64,000 nt of DNA from Ciborinia camelliae. Taxonomy: Eukaryota > Ascomycota > Leotiomycetes > Helotiales > Sclerotiniaceae. The DNA lies in assembly GCA_025890175.1 (NCBI GenBank), contig JANPYM010000004.1, forward strand, positions 2,990,800 to 3,054,799, read 5' to 3'. The notes beneath the pieces are model-generated. The model was not told the DNA's origin. It worked only from the letters and a program-made list of their open reading frames with translations, and did no database searches. A program made the position numbers and the translations under genes. This document shows, in pieces, positions 1 to 11,577 of the stretch (positions are counted from its first letter, which is position 1; each line of letters starts with the position of its first letter).

Positions 1-1050
1 CAAATTTATTTTTTTTATTAATAAATTTAATTAATAATTAAAAAAAAATTTAATAAAAAATTTTAAAATTAAAAGATTTTGATTTATACAAATTGAAAAC
101 CGATTTAAATAAATTTTTGCAAAAAAATTTGCAAAATATATATACCCTAAAAATAAAATATATAATAAAAATTATAACAAATAAATATAAAAATATAAAA
201 TATTATTTAATAAATATAATTAATATATATATACAAAATTATAATAATAAAATTGTTTTATAATATTAATATTTAATATTATTGAAATTTTAAGATTACA
301 CCAAATTTAAAAATATTACAAAATATTCTAATACAAAATAAATAATCAAAATAATTAAATAATAAATAAAATTATACAAAATATTAATTTAGAGATTATT
401 TAATATAAATAATTGCAAATAATATATTTCGATTATATATATAATAAATAAAAATAATTAAAAAATTAAAAATAAAAAATCTTGTAATAAATTTTGTATT
501 ATATATTATAATAAAATAATAACAAAAAGTTAAAAGAATATATAAATAAATATTTATATTATATCATAAATAATAATAATAAATCTATATAATAATATAC
601 AAAAATTAAACAAAACTTTATTGATTTCTTTAAATTTAACCTTATCATCCGATAATCTTTATTTTTCTTAATTATAATAACTAAATAATAATTAATATTA
701 TAAAAAATAATAAACCTTTAATATTAAATATTAATACAATTTTTTTATTATATTAATTATAATAATATTTTATTTGAAAAAATAATATTTAAATAAAAAA
801 TTTTATCAAAAATTATAAAATATAAATTTGTTTTTTTTACCAAACATTCTATAAATTTATTTATATTATAAATAATTATTTATATAATATTTATTAAAAT
901 TTAATAATTATATCCGTATTTCCAATTTTCAAAATAATAATTTTTAAAAATAATATTTAATTGATTTATATATTAATATTAATCAATATCGAATTATTTT
1001 AATAATATCAAAATATATATAATAAAAATAATATATTATAAAAATATATA
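1..1050. repeat. Extreme A+T block
   Basis: Nearly every base is A or T, with only isolated G/C positions and no meaningful open reading frame. The change to ordinary composition happens within a few tens of bases near 1050. Blocks of this kind in ascomycetes are usually transposon graveyards mutated by repeat-induced point mutation or parts of AT-isochores. No transposase or reverse-transcriptase trace is readable here, so the origin is an inference. A mitochondrial insertion is the alternative. Confidence 0.75.
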
Positions 1051-1059
1051 GATCGATTG

Positions 1060-1165
1060 TAAATCGATCTACAAGCTTATATGCCCGCAAGATATGGGTA
1101 TATCAGCCATACACAGCTACACGCTTTAGTAAATCTGCCCTACAGATTCACTAGTATCGCAACAA
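1060..1165 (-). repeat. Dispersed repeat, truncated copy at AT-block edge
   Basis: Read on the minus strand this begins TTGCGATACTAGTGAATC and later contains GCGGGCATATAAGC and GTAGATC. The same marks in the same order occur on the plus strand at 11151 and 11578. The middle differs in length. The copy lacks the ACCACC.AGGTGATT end seen in the other copies because it runs into the AT block. No terminal inverted repeats or coding sequence were seen, so a MITE, SINE or solo element are all possible. Confidence 0.6.
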
Positions 1166-4100
1166 TAAGGATATTAAGAATAGTGATTGTTGCAAAAAAC
1201 GGACGAAAGGTAATCTTCCTTCCTTCTTCCTACTTGATGTTATTGTCCTGCGCATTCTGATATTGAAGAGTGGTGAGTCGTAACTTGGGGCTCTTGGATG
1301 CTGCTTTCGCTTAATAATGAATTTACTAATCATTCCTGCCTTCACAGCGTGATGCTGAGAAAGGGATCAAGTAAAAGGCTTATCAGTTATATAGGAAGGC
1401 TAAGGTGTTCGAGAGGTGGAACCTCTCAACTAAATACATGTATGTGGATGCCTCAGAAACTAGGCATAAACAAGCCTCACAATGCGAAGAAATCGTGGGT
1501 TTATATAACCAGTAGGTATCATAATCTCCCATCTGAATACCCCGCACGGGTGGGGTGCGGTGGGTTGATGCGAGGGGAAGATGGAGTGTTACCCGGTAGT
1601 TCAATAAACTGAGTGAATATCGATCTTTCTTTTACCTATCCAGTGCAAAATACTGCATTTAGGTGTAGGTAGTAGATAGCAAATGAGAAGCCGATGGAAG
1701 AGGGGAGGAGTGGATCAAAAATAAACATCACATGAGCGGGGAAAGAGATCCAGATATCTAGGTAAGAGCCCGACAAGAAGATAAGTGAATCAACACTCCA
1801 TTCCCCGCAAGATTCTGAAGGGAGGGGTATTTATTCAACCTTGACCTTTGACCTCCCCACCCACATTGATATGCGAGATGTTCTTACCAGGACACCTTTT
1901 CAGGAACGTGGTTTGGTTTTTGTGCAATGCATGGTGTTGGGTTTGTATGTTCCGAGTTTTGATAAGTAGTGTAGTGAGTATATGGTATGTGTGGATGGAC
2001 TTTTGGCTCGTTGTGGTATTTTTGGTGTCTGATTGTTTGAGGTGATGATGGTGATGGTTAAGAATGACAATGAAGATGAATAAGTAGATATCAGAGGAGA
2101 AATACGAGACAAGAGAAAAGTTTAACAATAAAGTCAACCAAATAGCAATTCACTCAATTGGCAAATCCGCTCGTTACCTTATAACCAAGGCTGTGGATTG
2201 TATATCGTAGGGTATGGATATTCAAATCAACCTCTATCTCCTTGAGTATGGATATTATGAGGAATATCTTCGGAACAAATAAGTGTCAAACGCTCTAGGT
2301 TTTGCTAGGTAGGTAGCGTGAGGATGTATTACTTTTCTCATCGTGTGCCTACATCGTAATCGCAAGCACATATCATCTGATTATTGATGATACCTACGAA
2401 AAACGACAATGCGGAAACTAAGGAGAGGAGATGAGATGGGATGTTGAAGACTTATAGTGATAACACGGATGATACCTGAACTATTTGATGTGATACCTAC
2501 TATAGGTAGGTAGTTGGGGTAGAAACTCACCACATGAATATTTGGTGCCGCCTTGTTCATTTTTTATGGATAGAAGGTTGAGCTATTGTATTCTTTTATA
2601 TAGATCCACGGGTATCCAAGCCCTTCAATTTTGATATTTCACACTGGCCTGTAAACACTAAGCTGTAAACACTAAGTGAATATCAAACTAACATTCAAGT
2701 AATGATTAGAAGATATGAATCCACAACCCCAACCCCTCAATCTCAAGACTTCTTGACATATAAAGTCGGTGTATTATGTTAGAGTTATAGAGACATCGAC
2801 GAAATGCGGGCTTGTACAGGGAAATAAATAGTAATGGGTTGCAATTCTTGCGAACTCGCCTGCCTTACGTACCTACTCTCAAAAGTTTTGATCCAGGAGC
2901 CTGCTCTGTAAATATCACTGATCTATATAATATCCATAAATAGTGACGATAATAAGAGAAGCCAAAAAGAGACAGCGAGAACGCGTGAGGTGGTGATAGT
3001 CATTATTGAATGAGATACGGAATACTGTATAGCGCAGGACAAAATCTCTCTGCCATTGTCGCCGAGTCAGAGAAGGTGTGATGACTACAACATGCTCATG
3101 AGTTCACTCTGTTGTCGGCTCTCGATTTGGATTCAGAAGCTGGGAGGTAGGGGATTCTATGATGTTCTTATATGATAAAAATCATTTTTTGTGGTACTAT
3201 TCTATGGAGTAGAGGGCTACCACCTGAGTTAATCATGCTCATGGCGTATAAACTGCAGATGATGTATACACTAGATGTAAATGAATGCAGAGCGGAGTAA
3301 ATTAGTGAATACGAAGGCGTGTTCTACCCTCCCCCCTCCCCCTAGGTTCTTCTGGCTACTGAACTACCTATTTAAGAACCGAGAACCTTTGATATTAAAC
3401 AACATTAATTAACCAAAAGAACAAATTTTGAATATTGCCTTTAGGTGAAACTCAATGTTGATTCTTTAGTCATTCATATCACACTCTTCATGTTTCTTTT
3501 ACAATAACCCGGACCTATATTCAACTGTGCTACATACAGCATGGGAGGAATTAGGATGGCAGTAATTCTCATATAACCGAAAATAATATGGTGAGAAGTG
3601 ACAACAATAAACTATATACAAGAATACAACACAATCACAACAGCACCCATCACAAATGACGCTCACAATTCGACTCACATCTTAACTATCAGATGAGCTG
3701 CAGCACGCACAATTACTTCTCGAACTACTGGCTGCATCTAAGTTCCAGTAGTGTTTCGATATAAGCATAGCTTAAACAGATTCAAGAACTTTCTTCGTCT
3801 TCTTCAAAGCCAGCCTAGAATGTTGCAAGCTTGTTGGGCATAAAACTCTAGATTTTCCAAATTCATCGATAAAATCATTCCTTAAATACCCGACACTTCA
3901 TTATCCCTTGATGAATTCAGTGGAATGGGTGATGGGGTTTTAATCAATACACTTACCTCATCAATTCACCCAACCATTTGATTTAACAACCCAACTGTAT
4001 TGACATTTTCCTGTTCATGGATATTCAAGGTACCTAGGTATGTATTATATAGAGTGAATTCTCGAGCCTAGCAAGTCCCATTCAATCCAGCATCCCCCCT

Positions 4101-5040
4101 TTCCCCGCTTCAAAAATCAAGACTCTATTATTATATAAGAACTATTGGATGCATCCTCAAGTTGAGCATATTACTGCATCCAACCGACAATGCGGCAATG
4201 GTTGTTTCCGTGAGAGTCAAAGACAGAGTCTGGTTCTTTGTAAAAGTTAAAACTCGCCAATTTGGGAAAGATTTGGCGTGAAGATACTATAGTCTTAACC
4301 TTGAAGTTTTCACTGCCATTCGAGTTTCGAGTGTTGCTAGTTTTTGTGGCTATGAATTGTGAGATTCGGTGGTGAGAGATTAAGGGATGGATGAGATTGG
4401 AGCGATCAAATTTGAGCTTGAGCGGCTGCGTGATGGCGTGGCTCAGAATTTTCCAGACTCCGCATTTCCCTGTCAGAAAATACTTGTAGTGTACTGGATG
4501 CCATCATTACTCTTTTCAATCCATTACTAGTAACTTTTATAACCAACCGATCATCTACCTTCTGATCAACCGATAGACAGACCTGCTTCCATAATGTCTA
4601 GATGTGACCAAAAACATTCCCAAGCATCTCCGTACTGTCTCCACGGGATTTGAGGGGGGTTTGAAGATTGGGTATGCAATGATTATTAATCTTCACCCAT
4701 AGAAAAATAATTTTGTTTTATTGGGAAATAGATTACCTGGTAAGATCACGACAGTAGGTAATTAATTGATGCTGCGTCAATCACCCCGCATTTCTCTCCT
4801 TTATCCGGCTCCGCATGCAGTTGGTGACGGCATCACCAACACTACAAGTATGATGGGTCCATTGGATAACTAATCACATCGCATATCTTGTGAAACCATG
4901 AAAGCTGTGGAATTTGGACAATTTGAAGTTAATAAGTAGAGTTGCGATAGCAAACAAAATCGCTATTTCCTCGACATTCTTTTCACTCAAAAAGAATTCC
5001 TTTGGTGATAAACTCGCAACATTTGAACTACTCAATCAAA
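1166..5040. other. Gene-free stretch
   Basis: Only short unsupported reading frames (mostly below 105 codons) and no recognisable protein similarity. Several runs of the ACCTACCTAGGTA type occur here, as in many other spacers of the window. The last 100-200 bases upstream of 5041 presumably contain the promoter of the hydrolase gene. Confidence 0.5.
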
Positions 5041-6066
5041 ATGACACAACCCAGCGCAGCATGTTGCAAAAGCGCCCCCATATCATTGCATGGGCCAGAA
5101 TATAAACTCGCCGGTGAATTCATCGATATTGATGGGACAAAAACTTGTACATTACCCGTCCTCTATTGCGAAATTTACTAATACCATACAGATGTAACCG
5201 GTCCCTCGGATGCTACATCTGCCGTTCTCTTAGTTTATGAAATCTTTGGTTTCTGGACACAAACACTCCTTGGCGCTGATATTCTCTCCACAACCAAAAG
5301 TCCATCATCTCCTCAGGGTATAAAAGTATTTGTGCCTGATTTCTTCGGACCAGGTAATGAAGCAGATATTGCCTATTGGCCTGCGGATACAGATGAGAAG
5401 TGGGAATATATCCTCAAGGTATTTAGGGAACAAGCGGAGAAAGAAAAGAATTTGAAAAAGCTGGGGGAGTTTATGAGTGTTGTGAAGGAGAGAGATGAAG
5501 CAAAGAATGTGAAAAGTTGGGGAATTGCTGGATATTGTTGGGGCGCAAAGGTTCGTATCTCTTCCCTGAAAGAATTTTACCCAACAGGGTGAGGAAATGA
5601 AGATCAAGATCAAGTATTAATGCTGTATGAGTAACTAGATAGTAACTCTAGCTTCGCAAGAAGGAACTATCTTCAAAGCAGGAGCTCAGGCTCATCCATC
5701 CTTGGTAGACCCAGAAGACGCCAAATTGGTAACGATTCCACAAGTTGTGCTACTTAGCAAAGACGAGGATAAAGAGGTTTGTGCCACTGCCCCACGATGA
5801 GAAAAAACCCTGCTGATAAAATATCTGTAGCAATGCAAAGCATATGAGAATAATTTGAAGGTCACCAAGTACTTTGAGGCTTTTGATGATCAGGTACATG
5901 GTTGGATGTCTTCCAAGTAAGTTGCTTAGCTCGATGGTGCCGTATATATAGGACATTTGTTGATCAAAACTTTTTAACTAGGGGAGATTTGGAAAATCCA
6001 AGGACCCGTGAAGAGTACTATCGTGGTTATAAGTTATGGAATGGTTTCTTCGCGAATTATCTATAA
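5041..6066 (+). CDS. Dienelactone hydrolase family protein
   Basis: Five exons can be joined in frame: 5041-5146, 5192-5550, 5639-5776, 5831-5916 and 5982-6066. They give about 257 residues, the usual size for the family. The start MTQPSAACCKSAP is typical of fungal members. The nucleophile elbow GYCWGAK (exon 2 end) supplies the catalytic Cys, and DDQVHGWM (exon 4) the catalytic His region, both diagnostic of alpha/beta-hydrolase dienelactone hydrolases. The acid residue should lie in LLSKDEDKE. The enzyme has no signal peptide and is expected in the cytosol. The family opens lactone rings in aromatic breakdown, but most fungal paralogues have no known substrate. Neighbours give no pathway context. 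Intron borders are canonical GT-AG; no lesion was seen. Confidence 0.87.
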
Positions 6067-6440
6067 GTTATAAGTTATCAAACGAGGTAGGTGAGGAAGT
6101 GCAGCCCAGCAGGTACGAATGTTTTAGAGCCTTGGCGAAGAAAATGTTCTGCGAAGGTCATTAAGGGATTTTGTGTGCCATTGAGGTCGTTTCCGAACTT
6201 TACGCATTTGGATTTCCACTAGGAACGATTTCTATATGAGTCATGTGATCTAGGCTTGGATCGGAACAAAAGCTTTAATACTAAAGTTTAACTTTTGTTA
6301 ATATCATATGAATAATACATCTATATAGCTTCAAAATCAGAATAGGCTTTGAAACACGTGTGTGTAGAGCGCGCCCTCAATATGAGTGCTACCTTACGAG
6401 GAGCTGATATGCCAGGCACGTGGAATGCCTAATGCAATCA

Positions 6441-7695
6441 CGTGCCGCATTCACTAGGATCGCAACAGTTCGGTTTGGGGGGAAGGTGCTCTTCCTCAAA
6501 ATATCGAACCTTCCAATTCAACAACACACAAGTGCCATCAGTGGCAAGATGCACCTGCCATTATTTCTTGCCATCGATAAGACGGAATGTCTTTTCGAAA
6601 TTTGACACTCTTCCATAATTATAGCAACATGTACATCATCCCGACAAGTGCCACGATTTTCGACCAAAGATACAATATTGATTGTCAAGACAATTCAATC
6701 GTTGAGGAATTGAACGATAACTTAGCAGAAGATAAGTTGTCAGAAGATGGATCGTCGGACGATGAGTTGTATGAAGAAGAGGAGTACATTGAACAAGAAG
6801 ATTACAATGTTTTCGAGCAACGGTTGATGGCCGCCATGATTGATACTGTGGACTGCTATATCTCGGTATAATGGAGAAGAACTTTCAAATGCCAATATCA
6901 TTTCCAGGTTTACGTTGCCGGAAACGAAGAAAATATTGAACCGAGAACGAACACCAAGCTTGGCAGATGTGGCAAATCTGCCATGGATAGAAACTATGGA
7001 ATCTGGTTTGTTCAATACCTTTTCAGTATACTATGGATTTCGAGCTAACAAACCTTTAGGCGTATATGCCCATCCGTTCCGCCCTGTACATGATGATCGG
7101 CATAATCATTTATATATTGGAGAGGCGTCCGGTGTGAAAGGCCTGGCTGGAAGGCAGCGAGAACACGAGCGGGAGATCAATAAATCGATCGACCAAAAGC
7201 GATCAAACTGTCTTCATTATAATATCTATCGGAAAAGTCCAAGAATTTCACACTGGGCGACGCTTTTCCTGATACCCGATTTGGATACGAAGCCGGATGT
7301 GGCTGAAAGCGAACGAAATTGGTCAGATGCAGTGTGGAGCGAAGTGAGGGTCATCTCATACTTAGCAGAGGCATGTTTTGCAACTTTGTTAGGTGCATAT
7401 TCACATGGTGCGACGGAGGAGCTGAGGAATACTTGTCCATTCGGCTATAATTTGCCGTGGTGGGGTGTGTGCACGCATTCTGTAAGTCTCTCTGGCCTGG
7501 CAAGGTTACTTCTTGAATCCCACACATTTGCATGCTTATTTACTGACTTCAAAATGTAACAGTCTCTAACAGATCGTGTTAGAGCTGCATACTCGGCCGA
7601 AGGATCCGCAGAGAGCGCAGCGCAGGGAAGGAAGGTTTACGAACTTCATTCTATCTGGTATACGAGGCCCAACTAGCAAAGGAGCAGGGTTTCCA
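6441..7695 (+). pseudogene. GIY-YIG-like protein, broken copy 1
   Basis: An acidic N-terminal segment begins at ATG 6587, followed by a domain with GVY, then 15 residues, then LYIG, then GLAGRQREHE. This spacing resembles the GIY-YIG nuclease core, and EVRVISYLAEA could carry its glutamate. Introns inferred by comparison with copy 2 are about 7007-7059 and about 7482-7562. The frame is broken by TAA at 6871-6873, where copy 2 has CAA (GTA TAA TGG against GCC CAA TGG), both C-to-T differences. A frameshift in the last exon near 7620 precedes a truncated end at a palindromic repeat. A 40-base intron over the first lesion is conceivable, so it may not be dead. Family assignment rests on the motif only. 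Confidence 0.55.
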
Positions 7696-7698
7696 ATA

Positions 7699-7714
7699 GT
7701 CCAGACTGCAGTCC
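7699..7714. repeat. Palindromic motif, copy 1
   Basis: GTCCAGACTGCAGTCC, an imperfect copy of the 20-bp palindrome at 41812. It lies at the truncated 3' end of the first GIY-YIG-like copy and is preceded by CCAATA, which recurs in inverted orientation beside the copies at 9562 and 42336. Confidence 0.5.
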
Positions 7715-7892
7715 AACAATGAAAGACTTTTTGATTCTTGAATCCAATTAGAAAATTTATACCATTTGAAACACCCAATTACCTTCGAAGTTTGAATCGT
7801 ATCCATACATTGAAAGTGCAAAATTAGAAAGCTAACAAAAGAAGTCATTCCAGTCCTTGGGGTTAAGATAATGATGTAATTCAACCATTGGG

Positions 7893-9491
7893 GTATGAAA
7901 GTTACCCTCAGGCGGCATTTTGAGGTTTGGGGGAAGATGCTCCCTCAAATATCGAACCTTCCAATTCAGGGACAAAAGTGCTATCGATAGCAATATGCAC
8001 CTGCCATTGCTTCTTGTCATTGACAGAACAGAATTTCCTTTCGAGTTGACAACAATTTTCGCTATATGATCCGGCGGTGAAAATTGACTGGTGTTGCATT
8101 GAACGAAATGGAACCATCAACGGCTGAAACCACACCGGAGACCACATCGGCGCAGACCTTCAAGCCAACAGCCTTTGTTGATCGAAATCATCTCGAAATC
8201 TCGAAATTCTTTCAAAACGCAAGTCAGGCCTTTGAGGAACGATGCGAGCCTATACATATTGACGAGGAAGACGATGATTCTCTTGCAGTCGATATTCTGC
8301 TTGATTATTCGGTTTGTTTATAACGCATTTACGATTCTCGGTCTTATCATGTTGATTGTTATATCTCCGCCCAATGGAAAGAGTTCTTCGAAGTGCGAAG
8401 CTTAGAAGATTGGGCTTCTTTAATCTTTACTTTTACCTTGCCCAATGTCAAGAAGATGATCAATGGAGATAGACCGAGGTTTGTCGACATCCCTGAGGTT
8501 AGTTGGGGGGTGATAAAAGAGGCAGGTTCGTGAATATTAGTATCGTATTGTCAATCCAGAGTACTGACAAGATATCTAGGCGTGTATTCGCATCTTTGCC
8601 GAGGAATCCAAGACCACAATCACGCCCACCTTTACATTGGGGCGGCCTCCAGAGAGAGGGGTTTAGCTGGACGACGTAAACAGCATCAAAGAGAACTCGA
8701 CAAAGGTCCAGACGAAAAGCAAGCAAATTCCATCCACTATAACGTGTTCCGGAGTTCATCGAGAATATCATATTGGTCGACCCTTTTTTGATTCCAGATC
8801 TGGGTCGTCAAACGGATGCGATTCATACCGAAGTCAGAGTTTTATGCTACCTTGCCGAGGCTGTGTTCGCAGGGATTCTAGGAGCGTACGCGCCTGGTGC
8901 CGGACCAGAACTCAATGAAATTTGTCCTTTCGGTACGAATTTGCCTTGGTGGGGACTTTGTTTGCATTCTGTAAGTACGCTTGAATTCCATACATCCTTT
9001 ATGCCGATTACTGACTTGATAATAGCCCCTGACAGATGGCGTTGGAACTGCATACTCAGCCGAACGATCGGCAGGGCGTACAAGGGAGAGTAAGAAACTG
9101 TACTTCGCTTCATTTTATCCCGATTACAAGGCCAGACTCATAAGGGTTGACATGGATCGTTTGGCCAATAACACCAGAGTCTATAGGAAAAGATTGAATG
9201 CAGATGAGGAGAAGAGGAAAACCCACCTGGAGCGACGAAAAGTTTTGCAGGATTAACGATCAGACGAGAGAAAGGAAGTGGCAAAAAGCCAGAGAAATAT
9301 CCATGATAATCTGACTGGTATCAAAGAAGCTCAGAGCAAGCTAGGAAGAAATATGGGGAAGCACCCCGTATGGAAAGGGGCCCAAACCTTGAAGAGACGC
9401 ACTAAGGCGGCCGAGAAGAGAAAAGAGAAAGCTAGCTGCTGTAAAATTGGCAAGTACAATCAATTCAATGTTCAAACCCAATTTAATATAT
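7893..9491 (+). pseudogene. GIY-YIG-like protein, broken copy 2
   Basis: Paralogue of 6441-7695, and the flanking upstream 150-200 bases are duplicated too. ATG 8084 starts an acidic N-terminus. The core GVYSHL...HLYIGAAS...GLAGRRKQHQRE lies after an intron at about 8526-8579. The next intron is about 8971-9024, and the last exon is Lys/Arg-rich. Lesions: the frame is lost near 8325 after DYSVCL. One T is missing from a T-run at 8784-8789, where copy 1 keeps the LFLIPDL frame. An in-frame TAA near 9255 is followed by about 75 further sense codons rich in Lys and Arg. An unrecognised intron could repair the first; the other two look real unless sequencing errors intervene. GIY-YIG membership is inferred from motif spacing. 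Confidence 0.55.
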
Positions 9492-9560
9492 GAAATCAAT
9501 TCAGTGTATTAAACCAATTCAATGTATAAAACCAAGTCATAGAATCAGAACCTTTCATCT

Positions 9561-9580
9561 CCAGACTGTAGTCCGGACTC
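9561..9580. repeat. Palindromic motif, copy 2
   Basis: CCAGACTGTAGTCCGGACTC, a degenerate relative of the palindrome at 41812. It is followed by TCTATTGG, the complement of the CCAATAG beside the copy at 7699. It lies just downstream of the second GIY-YIG-like copy. Confidence 0.45.
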
Positions 9581-9648
9581 TCTATTGGAAACTCTGATCT
9601 GATTATTCTAGACGGATAAAACATTCCAATCGACAGCCAGCAATGCCA

Positions 9649-9801
9649 TCAGCGCTCCAATTCCGTAGAAGCTCCCTCGCCCAATGATTCTTTGACCATA
9701 TTACTTGTAGCAGAAAATTCCACCATCTCGGCTGCTTCTGCCTGGCTTGTTTGAGTCGGAGTCGATTCGTGAACCACCTGGGCAACCTCTTTTATATCCA
9801 T
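9649..9801 (-). CDS. Possible small ORF, 50 codons
   Basis: An ATG-initiated frame beginning MDIKEVAQVVHES and rich in Glu, Ser, Thr and Ala. It has coding-like composition but no recognised family. It lies downstream, on the same strand, of the relic at 10070-10490 and could be part of that decayed gene rather than a gene of its own. Existence is doubtful. Confidence 0.22.
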   Translation of the reverse strand: MDIKEVAQVVHESTPTQTSQAEAAEMVEFSATSNMVKESLGEGASTELER

Positions 9802-10069
9802 CTCACTAGGTACCTACTAGGTAGTGACTCAGACAAGTCATACAAGTGAATCGATGATTTTCGTATGCCTGGGCAGTATTTGGCTGTTCCTCCATCCTCT
9901 CATGCCGAGGCCCTTACCCTTGCCTAGTGAATGTTCTTTAGCAGTCATGTGAATTACTCCCCATAGGAGAATGTGATCCCTTGAAGAGGAAATGATCTTC
10001 TTCAATATACCTAGTAGTTCTTTTATATGATTGCTGATCTACGATGCTATTCCATATGCCGATGTGACT

Positions 10070-10490
10070 CGTGTGATACACCCATAGTCTTGCAATCGCT
10101 CCTGCTCAATGGCCGCAACTTTGCGATGGATTATGATGGCACCAGCAATGTCTTTGAATATGTTGATAAGGCGACTAGCCTCCCCAGATAGACAAGGTCA
10201 GGATAGATTCACCATTTCATATTCTTTCCTGGGGAACTTCTTTCTTTCCAGATTCAACATCTCTTACTTTTCGAGGGTCAAATATGTAAACAGAGTTAGG
10301 AAGATTAGATACTATGATACCCACCTACCTAATTAATGAACCAAAAACTGCGGCCTCGCCTACCTGTTTTCCGAGTTGGATTGTTTTGATCTCGTCTCGA
10401 GTAGCTTGAGTTCTTGGACCTAAGGTTTAGTTCCGACGATAGGATTATGATCGTCACTTTTTGGATAAGTAGTGATAATGGCTTGAAGTT
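10070..10490 (-). pseudogene. Relic of unknown gene, copy A
   Basis: Minus-strand translation shows protein-like stretches: PRTQATRDEIKTI...EAAVFGSLI, then, after a spacer that could be an intron, LINIFKDIAGAIIIHRKVAA. The same two blocks, in the same order, recur in diverged form at 10870-11460. Shared residues such as RTQ, EAAVFGSLI and LINIFK show the reading frame was once coding. No start, stop or complete splice pattern can be drawn and no family is recognised. Confidence 0.45.
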
Positions 10491-10713
10491 TTTGTACTGT
10501 CGAATCTGGCGACTTGGTAAGTGGACCTGGTTTCTCTGGCTTCTCTAGTCTGGATTCATTAACAGGTTTGTTGAAGCTGTCCCAGAGCTACCAGGTTGGC
10601 GCAAGCTGCATGTTGACTGTTGTGCGCCCACTCCATACTTTCAGGAATGCAACTGCCAATCTTTACTTTGCCTTTTATTATTGTTGGGATAGGTAATCAC
10701 GTCATATGCCACG

Positions 10714-10865
10714 GCACGCATGTGTATGCGCGTTAGCGGGCATATATAGGTATCTTACAATCTGTAGCATCCATAGCATAGTTAAGAAAAGCAAGCCGAA
10801 TACATTACGATACTAGAGTATTATCCGTCTTCACCACCCATGGTGATACCAACAATTAACTTGGG
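10714..10865 (+). repeat. Dispersed repeat, most diverged copy
   Basis: Contains GCGGGCATATA and ends with CACCCATGGTGATACCAACAAT. These correspond to marks in the copies at 11151 and 11578. It sits about 430 bp before the next copy. The 5' end cannot be aligned with confidence. Confidence 0.4.
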
Positions 10866-10869
10866 TAAG

Positions 10870-11460
10870 AACTGGGAAACGGTATTGCCATCATTTAAAG
10901 CAATGAATTCGGTTGCGTCGCGACTATGTGAGATTATTGATTCTGATGGGATTAGCAATGCCTTTAAATATGTTAATAAGGAGACCTCGGGGCTCGGCTG
11001 GCAGAAAGGCGGGGTCAGGACAGATTCACTATTTTGTATTCTTTCCTAGGCAATCTCTTTTGAGACTCCCGAGGTCAGGCAACATCTCTTACTTTCGAAG
11101 GGTTGAATAATCTTAAGTGAATAATGCAAGGAATATCGAACACCATAACTGTCGCGATACTACTAATACGGCCTGCGGCCTATCCGCCCGCTACGCGGAC
11201 ATATAAGCCCACGCAGATCGACGATAAATATGCAATACAATACTATCAAAATCATTTGTTGATCAACAATACCTACCACCTAGGTGATTCCAACAATAAC
11301 AATTAATGAGCCGAAAACTGCAGCCTCATGAAACTTGCGGCCGACTTGCCAGTAGATGTTTTTGATATCCTCTTTGGTCACTTGAGTTCTTCCGAGTCTT
11401 CGACCTTTAGATCTGATAGTAGGATTGTCACCTTACGGGTAAGGTAAATTGATGGGATAT
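10870..11460 (-). pseudogene. Relic of unknown gene, copy B, split by a repeat
   Basis: Minus-strand blocks GRTQVTKEDIKNIYWQVGRK and EAAVFGSLIVIVGIT, then LINIFKGIANPI, match copy A at 10070-10490. Between the two blocks copy B carries a 150-bp repeat (11151-11300) that copy A lacks, so copy A acts as an empty site. The second block soon hits stop codons. The original protein cannot be named. Confidence 0.45.
11151..11300 (+). repeat. Dispersed repeat, copy inside relic B
   Basis: Starts GTCGCGATACTA, has CTATCCGCCCGC and GGACATATAAGCCC in the middle, and ends ACCACCTAGGTGATTCCAACAAT. The copy at 11578 matches along its full length with substitutions and small gaps. No inverted termini or open reading frame were seen. 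Confidence 0.6.
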
Positions 11461-11577
11461 ACTGGCGTTTAAGTATTGATAAGGTCTGGGAGAAAGGTGG
11501 GGGTCATTAAGGGGTTCTGGTGAATTTGAGGATATGATATTGTAGATTGTTGTTTTGAATACTCCAGTAGGTGGATG

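Noticed and set aside
1298..1612. 104-codon plus frame near the AT block
   Set aside because: Overlaps an equally long minus frame, has no recognised similarity and no coding-like composition.
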